Assembly (NCBI GenBank): GCA_947653505.1
Contig: CANTHI010000016.1
Coordinates: 1-17,338, forward strand
Length of the DNA stretch: 17,338 nt
Reading direction: 5' to 3'
Origin: an uncultured Eubacterium sp.
GTDB lineage: Bacteria; Bacillota_A; Clostridia; Lachnospirales; Lachnospiraceae
Shown: one piece after another, positions 1-6,792 of the stretch
How positions within the stretch are numbered: the first letter of the stretch is position 1
Layout: each line of letters opens with the position of its first letter
Program-made: the position numbers and the translations under genes
The notes under the pieces: generated by a model
What the model was told of the DNA's origin: nothing
Databases searched by the model: none
The model's input: the letters and a program-made list of their open reading frames with translations, nothing else

Positions 1-99
1 ACAAAAAACCCGTTATTTTTTGTGAAAGGCGAAAACAGCGCTTTTGGATATGCCGCAATCAGAATCTGGTTGTATTTTGCTTCCATAAGCATCCGGAAG

Positions 100-141
100 A
101 TCCCGCGGGACCTTATTATATAAGGGCTTGCGGGATTTTTT
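100..141 (+). terminator. Strong intrinsic terminator in the leader
   Basis: A long hairpin is visible. The outer stem ATCCCGC (100-106) pairs with GCGGGAT (130-136), and the inner stem CCTTA (111-115) pairs with TAAGG (121-125) around a five-base loop. G-U and G-C pairs bridge the two stems. A T-run at 136-141 follows directly, which is the classic rho-independent layout. It most likely ends an upstream transcript before the regulator gene at 269. It could instead attenuate read-through into the polysaccharide operon if a promoter lies left of the window. The leader at 1-99 holds no coding region I can support. Confidence 0.75.
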
Positions 142-155
142 GCGTGATAAAAAAA

Positions 156-182
156 CATAACAATTTATAACAAAATGTTATG
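156..182. promoter_or_regulatory. Candidate operator: perfect inverted repeat before the regulator gene
   Basis: CATAACA (156-162) and TGTTATG (176-182) are perfect inverted arms with a 13-base spacer. The spacer contains a further ATAACA (167-172). The element is AT-rich and lies between the terminator and the XRE regulator gene at 269, where an autoregulatory operator would be expected. Weak -10-like sequences (TATAAC 166-171, TAAAAT 196-201) are nearby, but neither has a convincing -35 box, so no promoter is called. Assigning the XRE protein to this site is inference. Confidence 0.4.
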
Positions 183-268
183 TTTTGTGGTTCTGTAAAA
201 TCAGATACGATCAGATAAGGAAACAGAACAGCCTGCCGGTGGTGTGGCAGGGAGAAATGGAGGAAACC

Positions 269-637
269 ATGAAAGAAGTGGATTATGGCAGGATGGGTAA
301 GCGGATCCGGGAGCTTCGCAAGGCAAAGGGCTGGTCACAGGATGCGCTGGCGAAGCGGTGCGGGATCAGCATGTCTTTTCTGGGACATATTGAGCGTGGT
401 ACGCGGATTATGAGTCTGGAGACATTTGTCGGCATCTGTTCGGCGCTGGACGCGGGGGCGGACGAGCTGCTCTGGGGCGTGGCGCATCCTTCGGACGCAG
501 TGCTGGATATGTGGGGCGCTCCGGCGAAAAAAACGGATATGGGTGCGGATAGCGGGGCGCCGAAAAAGGATGCGGACAGCTATTCCATGTATATCCGGAT
601 TATGAAGTCTGTAGCGGAGATTATGAATGAAGCGTAA
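269..637 (+). CDS. XRE-family helix-turn-helix regulator
   Basis: This is a 122-residue protein with a Cro/C1-type helix-turn-helix at about residues 8-65. The family pattern is visible: RIRELRKAKGWSQDALAKR, then ISMSFLGHIERG, then LETFVGICSAL. The rest is a short tail with an imperfect internal duplication (GAPAKKTDMGADS / GAPKKDADS) and a C-terminal helix. I start at ATG 269 because GGAGG (259-263) precedes it. An in-frame ATG at 257 and upstream non-ATG starts are possible, but they would add residues outside the domain. It is the first gene after the leader terminator and overlaps the next glycosyltransferase gene by 11 bases, so it probably controls, and is co-transcribed with, the locus. 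A palindrome at 156-182 is its likely target. Family assignment is firm; the target is inferred. Confidence 0.85.
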   Translation: MKEVDYGRMGKRIRELRKAKGWSQDALAKRCGISMSFLGHIERGTRIMSLETFVGICSALDAGADELLWGVAHPSDAVLDMWGAPAKKTDMGADSGAPKKDADSYSMYIRIMKSVAEIMNEA

Positions 638-1985
638 GGTTCTGCTGGCAGCATCTGTGGCATCCATGATCGACCAGTTTCATCTGCCGGATATCCGGCT
701 GCTGCAGGAGTCAGGATGCGAGGTGCATGTCGCGTGTAATTTTATAAAAGGCAATACGTGCAGCGGAAAGCGGATCCGGAGTCTGCAGGAAAGGCTGCGC
801 AGGATGCAGGTGATCTGGCACCAGTGGGATTGTCCGAGAAGCCCTTATGATGTTGTGGCGTGCTGCAGGGCGTACCGGCAGATCTGGGAGCTGACCGGGC
901 GGTATGCATTTGCGTGGATACACTGTCATTCGCCCGTGGGAGGCGCGCTTGCCAGACTGGCCGCATACCGGCGCGGGATACGGGTGATCTATACGGCGCA
1001 CGGGTTTCATTTTTATCCGGGTGCGCCGCTGAAAAACTGGCTGCTTTATTATCCGGCAGAAAAGCTCCTGTCGTATGGAACGGATGTGCTGATCACGGTG
1101 AACCGGGAGGACTTTGGGTTTGCAAAACGCAGGATGCTGTCAAAAAAGGTCTGCTATATTCCGGGCGTCGGGATTGATGTGGATCAGCGAAAGCCTTTGG
1201 CGAAAGCGGACCGGGCAGCGTTAAGGGAACGGTTCTGCAGGAAATACCGGATTCCGCAGGATGCTGTGATACTGCTTTCCGTCGGGGAGCTCAGCAGAAG
1301 GAAAAATCACCGGATTGTTTTGCCTGCGCTGGCGCAGCTGGAGCGGGAAGACGTCTGTTATGTGATCTGTGGAAAAGGGGAATGCCGGCGCCAGCTGGTC
1401 CGTCAGGCAGAAAGGCTGGGGATATCTTCCAGAATACGGCTGGCCGGTTTTCAGGAGGATCTGACAGAATTTTATCAGAGTGCGGATCTTTTTGTATTGC
1501 CGTCACTGCAGGAGGGGATGCCGGCTGCCCTGATGGAAGCGATGGCGGCGGGACTTCCCTGTATTGTTTCAGATATCCGTGGCAGCAGGGAGCTGGTTAC
1601 AGCGTGTGGCGGCAGAGTATTTCCGCTTCATGCAGGCTGTGCAGCCGCCGGATTGCGGAAACAGCATACAGGCTGTGCGGCCGCCGGACTGCGGGAACAG
1701 CATACAGGCTGTGCAGCCGCCGGACTGCGGAAACAGCATACAGGCTGTGCAGCCGCCGGACTGCGGGAACAGCTTGCCGGTCTGCTGGACTGTCCGCAGC
1801 TGTGGGAGAGTTACGGACGCTGGAATCAGGAAAAGATCAGACGGTATGACCGGGCGGTCGTAGACCGGAAAATGAAACGGATTTATGAGGAATTTATGGA
1901 ATCAGGAGCACTTTATGGAATCAGGAGCACTTTATGGAATCAGGAGCAATCTATAGAATCAGGAGCAATCAATGAGAAAAAATGA
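627..1985 (+). CDS. GT4-family glycosyltransferase with internal and terminal repeats
   Basis: This is a 452-residue GT-B retaining glycosyltransferase of the CapM/EpsD-like GT4 type. It has an N-terminal Rossmann half with the TAHGFHFYPG stretch (residues 123-132), a linker near CYIPGVGID, and a C-terminal donor half with the E-x7-E motif (E296, E304 in QEGMPAALMEA). It should act on the cytoplasmic face, adding a sugar to the lipid-linked glycan. The start ATG 627 has GGAG at 616-619 and overlaps the regulator gene. Two oddities stand out. Residues 337-384 are four copies of a 12-residue unit (GCAAAGLRKQHT type) inserted after the GGRVFPLH strand, where family members normally run straight into the last helices. 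The last 30 or so residues are encoded by a 19-bp tandem repeat read in all three frames. The donor sugar cannot be read from the sequence. Confidence 0.9.
   Translation: MKRKVLLAASVASMIDQFHLPDIRLLQESGCEVHVACNFIKGNTCSGKRIRSLQERLRRMQVIWHQWDCPRSPYDVVACCRAYRQIWELTGRYAFAWIHCHSPVGGALARLAAYRRGIRVIYTAHGFHFYPGAPLKNWLLYYPAEKLLSYGTDVLITVNREDFGFAKRRMLSKKVCYIPGVGIDVDQRKPLAKADRAALRERFCRKYRIPQDAVILLSVGELSRRKNHRIVLPALAQLEREDVCYVICGKGECRRQLVRQAERLGISSRIRLAGFQEDLTEFYQSADLFVLPSLQEGMPAALMEAMAAGLPCIVSDIRGSRELVTACGGRVFPLHAGCAAAGLRKQHTGCAAAGLREQHTGCAAAGLRKQHTGCAAAGLREQLAGLLDCPQLWESYGRWNQEKIRRYDRAVVDRKMKRIYEEFMESGALYGIRSTLWNQEQSIESGAINEKK
1633..1773 (+). repeat. 36-bp in-frame tandem repeat (about 3.9 copies) inside the GT4 gene
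   Basis: Units start at 1633, 1669, 1705 and 1741; the fourth diverges after 33 bases. Each encodes 12 residues (GCAAAGLR[K/E]Q + HT or LA). Units 1 and 3 carry GGAAACAG (Lys) while units 2 and 4 carry GGGAACAG (Glu). This A-B-A-B alternation suggests that a 72-bp pair was duplicated. Private differences (GATTGCGG in unit 1, GCGGCCGCC in unit 2) show some age. The period is a multiple of three, so gain or loss of units keeps the frame. Confidence 0.95.
1893..1968 (+). repeat. 19-bp tandem repeat (4 copies) that iterates a ribosome binding site
   Basis: Units start at 1893, 1912, 1931 and 1950, with consensus TTTATGGAATCAGGAGCAC. Units 1 and 2 are identical, unit 3 differs in its last base, and unit 4 has further changes including TATAG for TATGG. 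Each unit carries AGGAG, and the next unit or gene start supplies an ATG 6-7 bases downstream. The last AGGAG (1961-1965) is the ribosome binding site of the permease gene, ATG 1972. Because 19 is not a multiple of three, successive units are read by the upstream GT4 gene in different frames: MESGA, YGIRST, WNQEQS, then IESGA again. Confidence 0.95.
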
Positions 1986-3426
1986 TACATGGAAGGAGCG
2001 GACCTTCTATCGAAAGGTCTATATGCTGTTTCTGGCTGCTTTCTGGCTGTTTGCGCTGCTTCTTGATATAGCGGCTGGCAGGGAATTTCAGGTGCGTGTT
2101 TCGAAGCATCAGATCCAGGCTTTCGAAGCAGACCAGATGACCGGAGATCTGACGGCTGGCAGGGTGGTCAGACAGCGTTGGAAAAATAGGGTGTTCTGCT
2201 TGAATCAGGCAGGAGTACTTGCTTCGGATTATGCGAAAGAGATTTCCGGAAATCTGCGGCTGGAGCTGTGGAACGCGGATAACGGTACGCTGCTGGCGGA
2301 AAGGACGGTCGCTCCGCAGGAAATAGGTTTGAATGAATATCTGTATGTCGACGTGCGGCAGGAAACGGAGAGTCTGTATGGCGTGAATCTGGAACTGGCT
2401 GTGTATTCCCAGAACGGGGAGCCGGAAAGGTCGGCGACGGTCTGGTATCAGTCCGGGCAGACGCTGGAAGACGGGGTGTTTATGATTGACCAGACACAGG
2501 TGCCGGGGAGTCTTTGCATCGTTACGTCAGGGACGGATCCGGTGTGGACGGGCAGTCATTACTGGCAGCTGATGGCTGGTGCGTGTCTTTTGTGCAGTGT
2601 TTTTTTCCTGGTTTGTATGTGGCTGCGCAAATCCGGCAGACGTGAGGTTTTATTTTCGACGATGCTGGCAGTGAAAAAATACGGATTTCTGATGGAGCAG
2701 CTGGTGAGCAGGGATTTTAAGGTGCGCTACAAGCGTTCGGTACTGGGCGTGTTCTGGAGCTTTTTAAATCCGCTGCTGACGATGGTTGTGCAGTATATTG
2801 TTTTTTCCCAGCTGTTTCGTGGAGGGATTGACAATGTGGCATTGTATATCCTTTCCGGTACGGTCGTGTTTAATTTTTTTACAGAAGCAGTCGGACAGTC
2901 GCTCGGGTCGGTGATCGGAAACGCATCGCTCATTACGAAGGTGTATGTACCAAAGTATATCTATCCGGTAAGCAAGGTGCTGTCTTCTACGATTAACTTT
3001 GTGATTTCGATGATTCCACTGTTTATCGTGATGCTGGTGACGGGAGAGAACGTGACACGGGCGATGCTGATGCTGCCGTTTCTGATGGTCTGTGTGATCG
3101 TATTCAGCATTGGTATCGGTATGCTGCTGGCGGCTTCGATGGTGTTTTTCAGGGATACGCAGTTTTTATGGGGAATATTCAGTATGCTCTGGATGTACAT
3201 GACGCCGCTGTTTTATCCGGAGAGCCTGATCGCGGAGCATTTCAGCGGGGTATTTGACGGCAATCCGATGTATTACTATGTCGGTTTTATCCGCAGTATT
3301 ACGATGGACGGTGTGTCGCCGGAGCCCAGGATGTATGTGGCATGTGTGCTGTTTGCGCTGGGATCGCTGGTAATAGGCGGGATTGTGTTTAAGAAGACGC
3401 AGAATAAATTTATATTATATATATAG
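1972..3426 (+). CDS. ABC-2 polysaccharide export permease with N-terminal extracytoplasmic domain
   Basis: This is a 484-residue protein. Residues about 235-484 are a TagG/Wzm-type ABC-2 permease: the amphipathic entry LVSRDFKVRYKRSVLGVFW, then about six membrane segments, ending near the C-terminus with KKTQNKFILYI. Before this lies an unusual extension. A membrane segment (about residues 15-36) is followed by a roughly 160-residue soluble, beta-rich region (about 37-197) and a second membrane segment (about 198-218), so the soluble part should face outward. Typical Wzm/TagG permeases are about 260-270 residues. The start ATG 1972 follows AGGAG (1961-1965) and overlaps the GT4 gene by 14 bases. 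The ATPase gene begins 10 bases after the stop. Role: exporting the finished lipid-linked glycan. The job of the extra domain is unknown; it could hold a surface acceptor or a modifying enzyme. Confidence 0.9.
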   Translation: MRKNDTWKERTFYRKVYMLFLAAFWLFALLLDIAAGREFQVRVSKHQIQAFEADQMTGDLTAGRVVRQRWKNRVFCLNQAGVLASDYAKEISGNLRLELWNADNGTLLAERTVAPQEIGLNEYLYVDVRQETESLYGVNLELAVYSQNGEPERSATVWYQSGQTLEDGVFMIDQTQVPGSLCIVTSGTDPVWTGSHYWQLMAGACLLCSVFFLVCMWLRKSGRREVLFSTMLAVKKYGFLMEQLVSRDFKVRYKRSVLGVFWSFLNPLLTMVVQYIVFSQLFRGGIDNVALYILSGTVVFNFFTEAVGQSLGSVIGNASLITKVYVPKYIYPVSKVLSSTINFVISMIPLFIVMLVTGENVTRAMLMLPFLMVCVIVFSIGIGMLLAASMVFFRDTQFLWGIFSMLWMYMTPLFYPESLIAEHFSGVFDGNPMYYYVGFIRSITMDGVSPEPRMYVACVLFALGSLVIGGIVFKKTQNKFILYI

Positions 3427-3436
3427 GAGATTTTGG

Positions 3437-4168
3437 ATGGCAGAAACGATGGTAGAGCTGGAAGGCGTATCCATGAGCTTTCGTCTGGAGCAGAGCCGGA
3501 CACAGTCGCTGAAAGGCTTTGTCGTCGCGGCGCTGCAAAATAAGCTCAGATATGAACAGTTCCAGGCGCTGACAGACGTGGGCTTTTCGGTAGCAAAGGG
3601 AGAGGTCATCGGGATCGTCGGGCGTAACGGGGCTGGAAAAAGTACGCTGTTAAAGTGCATTGCCGGCATTATGATACCGACTGCGGGCAGCGTCCGTGTC
3701 AGTGGAAATATTGTACCGATGCTGGAGCTTGGCTCCGGCTTTGATTTTGAGCTGACCGGCAGGGAAAATATATTTTTAAACGGAGCGATACTGGGATATT
3801 CCAAAGCTTATTTAAAGCAAAAATACAGTGAGATCGTCTCTTTTTCAGAACTGGGCAGGTTTATTGAGTCGCCGATCCGGACGTATTCGTCGGGTATGAT
3901 GATGCGGCTGGCTTTTTCGATTGCGGCAGTGGTGGATCCGGAGATTCTGATCGTGGATGAGATCCTTTCTGTAGGAGATTCCGGTTTTCAGGAAAAGAGC
4001 TATGCCAGAATGCGGGAAATGATGGGCGGAGGTACGACCGTATTTTTTGTATCGCACAGTATCGACCGGATAGAGTCCTTCTGCAATCGTGTCGTATGGC
4101 TGGAACAGGGAAGAGTGAAAATGATCGGAGAGACGGAGCGTGTGTGCAGTGCCTACAAAAAAAGCTGA
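3437..4168 (+). CDS. ABC transporter ATPase for polysaccharide export (TagH/Wzt type, no CBM)
   Basis: This is a 243-residue nucleotide-binding subunit pairing with the permease just upstream. Visible motifs are Walker A GRNGAGKST (62-70), the signature region YSSGMMMRLAFSIA (150-163), Walker B ILIVDE (170-175) and the switch histidine H207 in FFVSHS. The N-terminal stretch before the P-loop (SLKGFVVAALQNKLRYEQFQAL) is typical of O-antigen/teichoic-acid exporters. I start at ATG 3437 because AGGAG (3425-3429) sits 7 bases upstream; an extension to 3383 lacks support. The protein stops soon after the ATPase core, so it has no C-terminal carbohydrate-binding module like that used by E. coli O8/O9a Wzt to read chain ends. 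It overlaps the next gene by 29 bases. Confidence 0.93.
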   Translation: MAETMVELEGVSMSFRLEQSRTQSLKGFVVAALQNKLRYEQFQALTDVGFSVAKGEVIGIVGRNGAGKSTLLKCIAGIMIPTAGSVRVSGNIVPMLELGSGFDFELTGRENIFLNGAILGYSKAYLKQKYSEIVSFSELGRFIESPIRTYSSGMMMRLAFSIAAVVDPEILIVDEILSVGDSGFQEKSYARMREMMGGGTTVFFVSHSIDRIESFCNRVVWLEQGRVKMIGETERVCSAYKKS

Positions 4169-5384
4169 TGCCGCGGGCGGCGGAAAACAGAATCAGAAAA
4201 TCTGCTGCTTTTGCGAGCAGTGGGAGTCCGGAGGGATCGAGTCGTTTCTGGCGAATGTGTATGCGCATATGGATCTGACACAGATGCAGATCGATATCGT
4301 GGCCGCCAGACTGGGTAGCAGTATCTTTACGAAACCGCTTGAACAGGCAGGAGTCGTTTTTTATGAGCTTGCTGGCAGCACCAGAAGCCTGATTCGGAAC
4401 TGGCAGCTGTTTCAAAAGCTGCTGCGGGAAAAAGAGTATGATGTGGTGCACCTGAATATTTTTCATGGATTGTCGCTGCTATACGCTTTGCTTGCAAAAA
4501 AAGAGGGTGTGGCTGTACGCATTGTTCACAGTCATAACACGGCGTTACGCAGGAGCCGGAGCAGGCTCTTCAAGCTGGTGGTGCACCGGACCGCCTGCCT
4601 GCTGCTCGCGGATACGGCGACACACCGCTGGGCATGTTCCGGACAGGCCGCGCGGTTTCTGTTTCCCGGACGGATACTGAAAAAGACAGGTTTTACGTTT
4701 ATTCCGAACGGGATTGACACGGCCCGTTTTATCAGGGATGAGGCTATCCGCAGGCAGATGCGTGCGCAGATGCATCTGGAGGGCAGGCTGGTGATTGGCA
4801 ATGTCGGGCGGTTATGTTATCAGAAAAACCAGAAATTTTTACTGGAGGTACTGGCAGCAGTTCAGAAAAGAATCCCGCAAAGTACCCTGCTTTTTATCGG
4901 GGAAGGGGAAGACCGCGGCCTGCTGGAGCGTCTCGCCGCGCGTGCGGGATTATCGGATGCGGTTCTTTTTTGGGGAACGACAGATCATGTGGAAAGGATG
5001 TACCAGGCTATGGACGTCTTTGCGTTTCCCAGTCTGTTTGAAGGGCTTGGCATTGCGGCTCTGGAAGCGCAGGCATCCGGACTGGTGACACTGTGCTCGG
5101 AGCATGTGCCGCAGGAAGCGTTTGTGACAGCGCTGGCCAGAAGGATTTCTCTGAAAAGAGGGGCCGGATGCTGGGCAGACGCAGTACTTGCAGCCGCAGA
5201 AGAAGGAGGATTTTTCAAGGGGTATGCTGTGGAACAGTACCGTCAGGGAACAGCTGTCAGTGCCGCTGCCTGCGAACAGCTGCGGCAGGCGGGTTTTGAC
5301 TGCGCCGGTGCCGCGGAAAAGATCCAGTGTGCATACACCAGGGCGGTCCGGATGAGGAACCGGTCCGGAGGGAAGCAGATTTGA
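4140..5384 (+). CDS. GT4-family glycosyltransferase (EpsF-like)
   Basis: This is a 414-residue GT-B glycosyltransferase. The N-terminal signature CEQWESGGIESFLANVYAHM matches the GGIExFL opening of GT4 enzymes. Further motifs are the acceptor-side HSHN, the linker FIPNGIDT, the donor-domain GNVGRLCYQKN, and E-x7-E in FEGLGIAALEAQASG. The first supported start is GTG 4140, with GGAG (4127-4130) nine bases upstream. The next in-frame ATG lies inside the conserved domain, so the long overlap (29 bases) with the ATPase gene is probably real. The gene ends in TTGA shared with the next start. It most likely extends the repeat unit in the cytoplasm; the donor is unknown. The C-terminal region (residues about 320-400) is alanine-rich and less typical. 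Confidence 0.87.
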   Translation: MCAVPTKKADAAGGGKQNQKICCFCEQWESGGIESFLANVYAHMDLTQMQIDIVAARLGSSIFTKPLEQAGVVFYELAGSTRSLIRNWQLFQKLLREKEYDVVHLNIFHGLSLLYALLAKKEGVAVRIVHSHNTALRRSRSRLFKLVVHRTACLLLADTATHRWACSGQAARFLFPGRILKKTGFTFIPNGIDTARFIRDEAIRRQMRAQMHLEGRLVIGNVGRLCYQKNQKFLLEVLAAVQKRIPQSTLLFIGEGEDRGLLERLAARAGLSDAVLFWGTTDHVERMYQAMDVFAFPSLFEGLGIAALEAQASGLVTLCSEHVPQEAFVTALARRISLKRGAGCWADAVLAAAEEGGFFKGYAVEQYRQGTAVSAAACEQLRQAGFDCAGAAEKIQCAYTRAVRMRNRSGGKQI

Positions 5385-6469
5385 AGGTGTTAGTAAAATT
5401 TACCGATATGTCGCCGGATTTTAACAAAGAGGACAACTGTTATATCAGGGCTTTGCGGCGCAGCTTTGATGTGGAATGGGCCAAAGATCCGGATTTTGTA
5501 TTTTATAGTGTGTTTGGAACGGAATTTACGCGTTATCCAAAAGCAGTAAAGATATTTCTGACCGATGAGCCGGTCATTCCGAATTTTAATGATTGTGATT
5601 ATGCGGTCGGTCCGATGCGGATGTATCTGGATGACAGGTATTTCAGGCGTCCGCCGTATGCCGGTTACGGAGAACAGCACTGGGAGAAACGCTTTGGGCA
5701 GATGCTGCAAAAGAGGGCGGCTCTGCCGGACAGCATGTATGAACGCAGATTCTGCAATTTTATTTATTCCAATGCCGTCCATGGGTCAGGCGCCGCGCTG
5801 CGGATGGAGTTTTGCAAAAAACTGTCTGCGTACCGCACGGTGGACTGTCCGGGAAGGGTCCTTCACAATATGCCGGATGCGCTGGCAGCGCGCTATGTAA
5901 AAGGAACTGTTGCGGATGTGCAGTCACGCCGGAGGCACTGGGATGAGGAAAAGCTGGAATTTTTAAGCGGTTATAAATTTACCATCGCGTTTGAAAATAC
6001 AGCGATGAACGGATGGGTGACGGAAAAGCTGCTGCATCCGTTTCTGGCGTATTCCATACCGATTTACTGGGGAGCGCCGGATGTGACTCGTCTGTTCCGC
6101 CCGCAGGCGTTTATCAACTGTATGGATTATCCGGATCTGGACGCGGTAGTAAGGCGGGTGCAGGAGCTGGACCAGGATCAGGAGCAGTATCTGCGGATGC
6201 TGCGCCAGCAGCCCCTGACGGACGCATATCCGCTGGACTGGGAGGATGCGCTGGCTGATTTTTTAAGCCGGATTGTCCGTAAGGGGAGAAAACCGTTTGA
6301 GAAAAATCCGGTCGGGTTCGCGTCCATGTCGGCAGCGGGGCTGGCAGGCGCCTGTGAAGCCGGAAATGCCGGTATGCGCGCGATTCTGCGGACGACGGTG
6401 CAGTGTGTCAGGGGCTGGGGACGTTTCAGATTGCGGAATAGAAAGAAAAATAAGCAGGAAAAAAAGTAA
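5381..6469 (+). CDS. GT10-family (alpha-1,3-fucosyltransferase-like) glycosyltransferase
   Basis: This is a 362-residue protein. The GT10 hallmark is clear at residues 199-250: YKFTIAFEN, then GWVTEKL, then AYSIPIYWGAPDV and QAFINCMDYPDL. An upstream FIYSN..GSGAALRMEFCKKLS block (127-149) is also typical. GT10 enzymes transfer fucose from GDP-fucose, which suits the GDP-deoxysugar genes just downstream; the donor here could be GDP-colitose or a derivative. The start is TTG 5381 (MKVLVKFTDMSPDF), nine bases after GGAGG (5367-5371) and overlapping the previous stop as TTGA; a GTG at 5327 would add 18 unrelated residues. After the catalytic core come an Ala/Gly-rich stretch and a basic tail (RLRNRKKNKQEKK). 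The frame stays open for 85 codons past TAA 6467, into lysine-rich 9-residue repeats, so the tail may once have been, or may variably be, longer. Confidence 0.88.
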   Translation: MKVLVKFTDMSPDFNKEDNCYIRALRRSFDVEWAKDPDFVFYSVFGTEFTRYPKAVKIFLTDEPVIPNFNDCDYAVGPMRMYLDDRYFRRPPYAGYGEQHWEKRFGQMLQKRAALPDSMYERRFCNFIYSNAVHGSGAALRMEFCKKLSAYRTVDCPGRVLHNMPDALAARYVKGTVADVQSRRRHWDEEKLEFLSGYKFTIAFENTAMNGWVTEKLLHPFLAYSIPIYWGAPDVTRLFRPQAFINCMDYPDLDAVVRRVQELDQDQEQYLRMLRQQPLTDAYPLDWEDALADFLSRIVRKGRKPFEKNPVGFASMSAAGLAGACEAGNAGMRAILRTTVQCVRGWGRFRLRNRKKNKQEKK

Positions 6470-6792
6470 CGCGGGAAAACAGGTAAGCCAGGAAAGAAAA
6501 AACTGGAAAAGGATAATAAAATAAGGAAAAAAACTAAGGCCAACAAAGAAAGGATAAAAATTAAGGCCAACAAAGAAAGGATAAAAACCAAGGCCAACAA
6601 AGAAAGGATAAAAACCAAGGCCAACAAAGAAAGGATAAAAACCAAGGCCAATAAAGTAAGGATAAAAATTAAGGCCAACAAAGAAAGGATAAAAATTAAG
6701 GCCAACAAAGTAAGGACGATAAAGTAAGGCCGGCAAACTAAGGCCAATAAAATTTAGGATAACAATATAAGGATAAGAAAGGTCAGGAAACT
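6470..6792 (+). other. Gene-free gap: in-frame extension of the GT10 gene plus degenerate repeats
   Basis: This 323-base A-rich gap has no independent gene I can support. Reading on in the GT10 frame after TAA 6467-6469, no stop occurs until TAA 6725-6727. The hypothetical extension would be strongly basic (RGKTGKPGKKKLEKDNKIRK, then the 9-residue units). From 6726 to about 6792 are degenerate repeat fragments (AAGGCC at 6726 and 6740, then AAGGATAAGAAAGG) leading to the gmd ribosome binding site. No terminator-like hairpin with a T-run is present, so transcription can continue into gmd. Confidence 0.6.
6536..6724 (+). repeat. 27-bp tandem repeat, seven units
   Basis: Units start at 6536, 6563, 6590, 6617, 6644, 6671 and 6698. 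The unit runs AAGGCCAACAAAGAAAGGAT then AAAAACC or AAAAATT. Units 3 and 4 are identical. Unit 5 has AATAAAGTAAGG, and unit 7 diverges near its end. In the frame of the upstream GT10 gene each unit reads KANKERIK plus Thr or Ile. On the opposite strand the same bases give a hydrophobic 9-residue pattern (LLALVFILS), which I regard as a by-product. The period is a multiple of three. Confidence 0.95.

Noticed and set aside
1..23. ACAAAAAA / TTTTTTGT inverted repeat at the left edge
   Set aside because: It is an all A/T-rich 8-bp stem with a seven-base loop at the window boundary. It might be part of an upstream terminator but cannot be judged without flanking sequence.
1633..1773. Possible CRISPR array
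   Set aside because: The units are directly contiguous, with no unique spacers between them, and are read in frame by a glycosyltransferase gene.
1382..1863. Additional + strand open frames over the 36-bp repeat
   Set aside because: The repeat is G+C-rich and in-frame in every phase, so it keeps several frames open. Only the GT4 frame carries conserved motifs and a ribosome binding site.
6453..6475. Phase-variable poly-A tract (7 A, 6459-6465) switching the GT10 tail on
   Set aside because: Adding or removing one A leads to other stops before or within a short distance and never places the repeat array in the frame KANKERIK, so slippage here cannot restore the tail.
6178..6747. Long minus-strand open frames with hydrophobic 9-residue repeats (LLALVFILS, and GLGFYPFFV in another frame)
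   Set aside because: They are the complement of the 27-bp A-rich repeat and part of the GT10 gene. Openness follows from the absence of stops in the repeat unit, two minus frames are open at once, and no ribosome binding site or promoter is evident.
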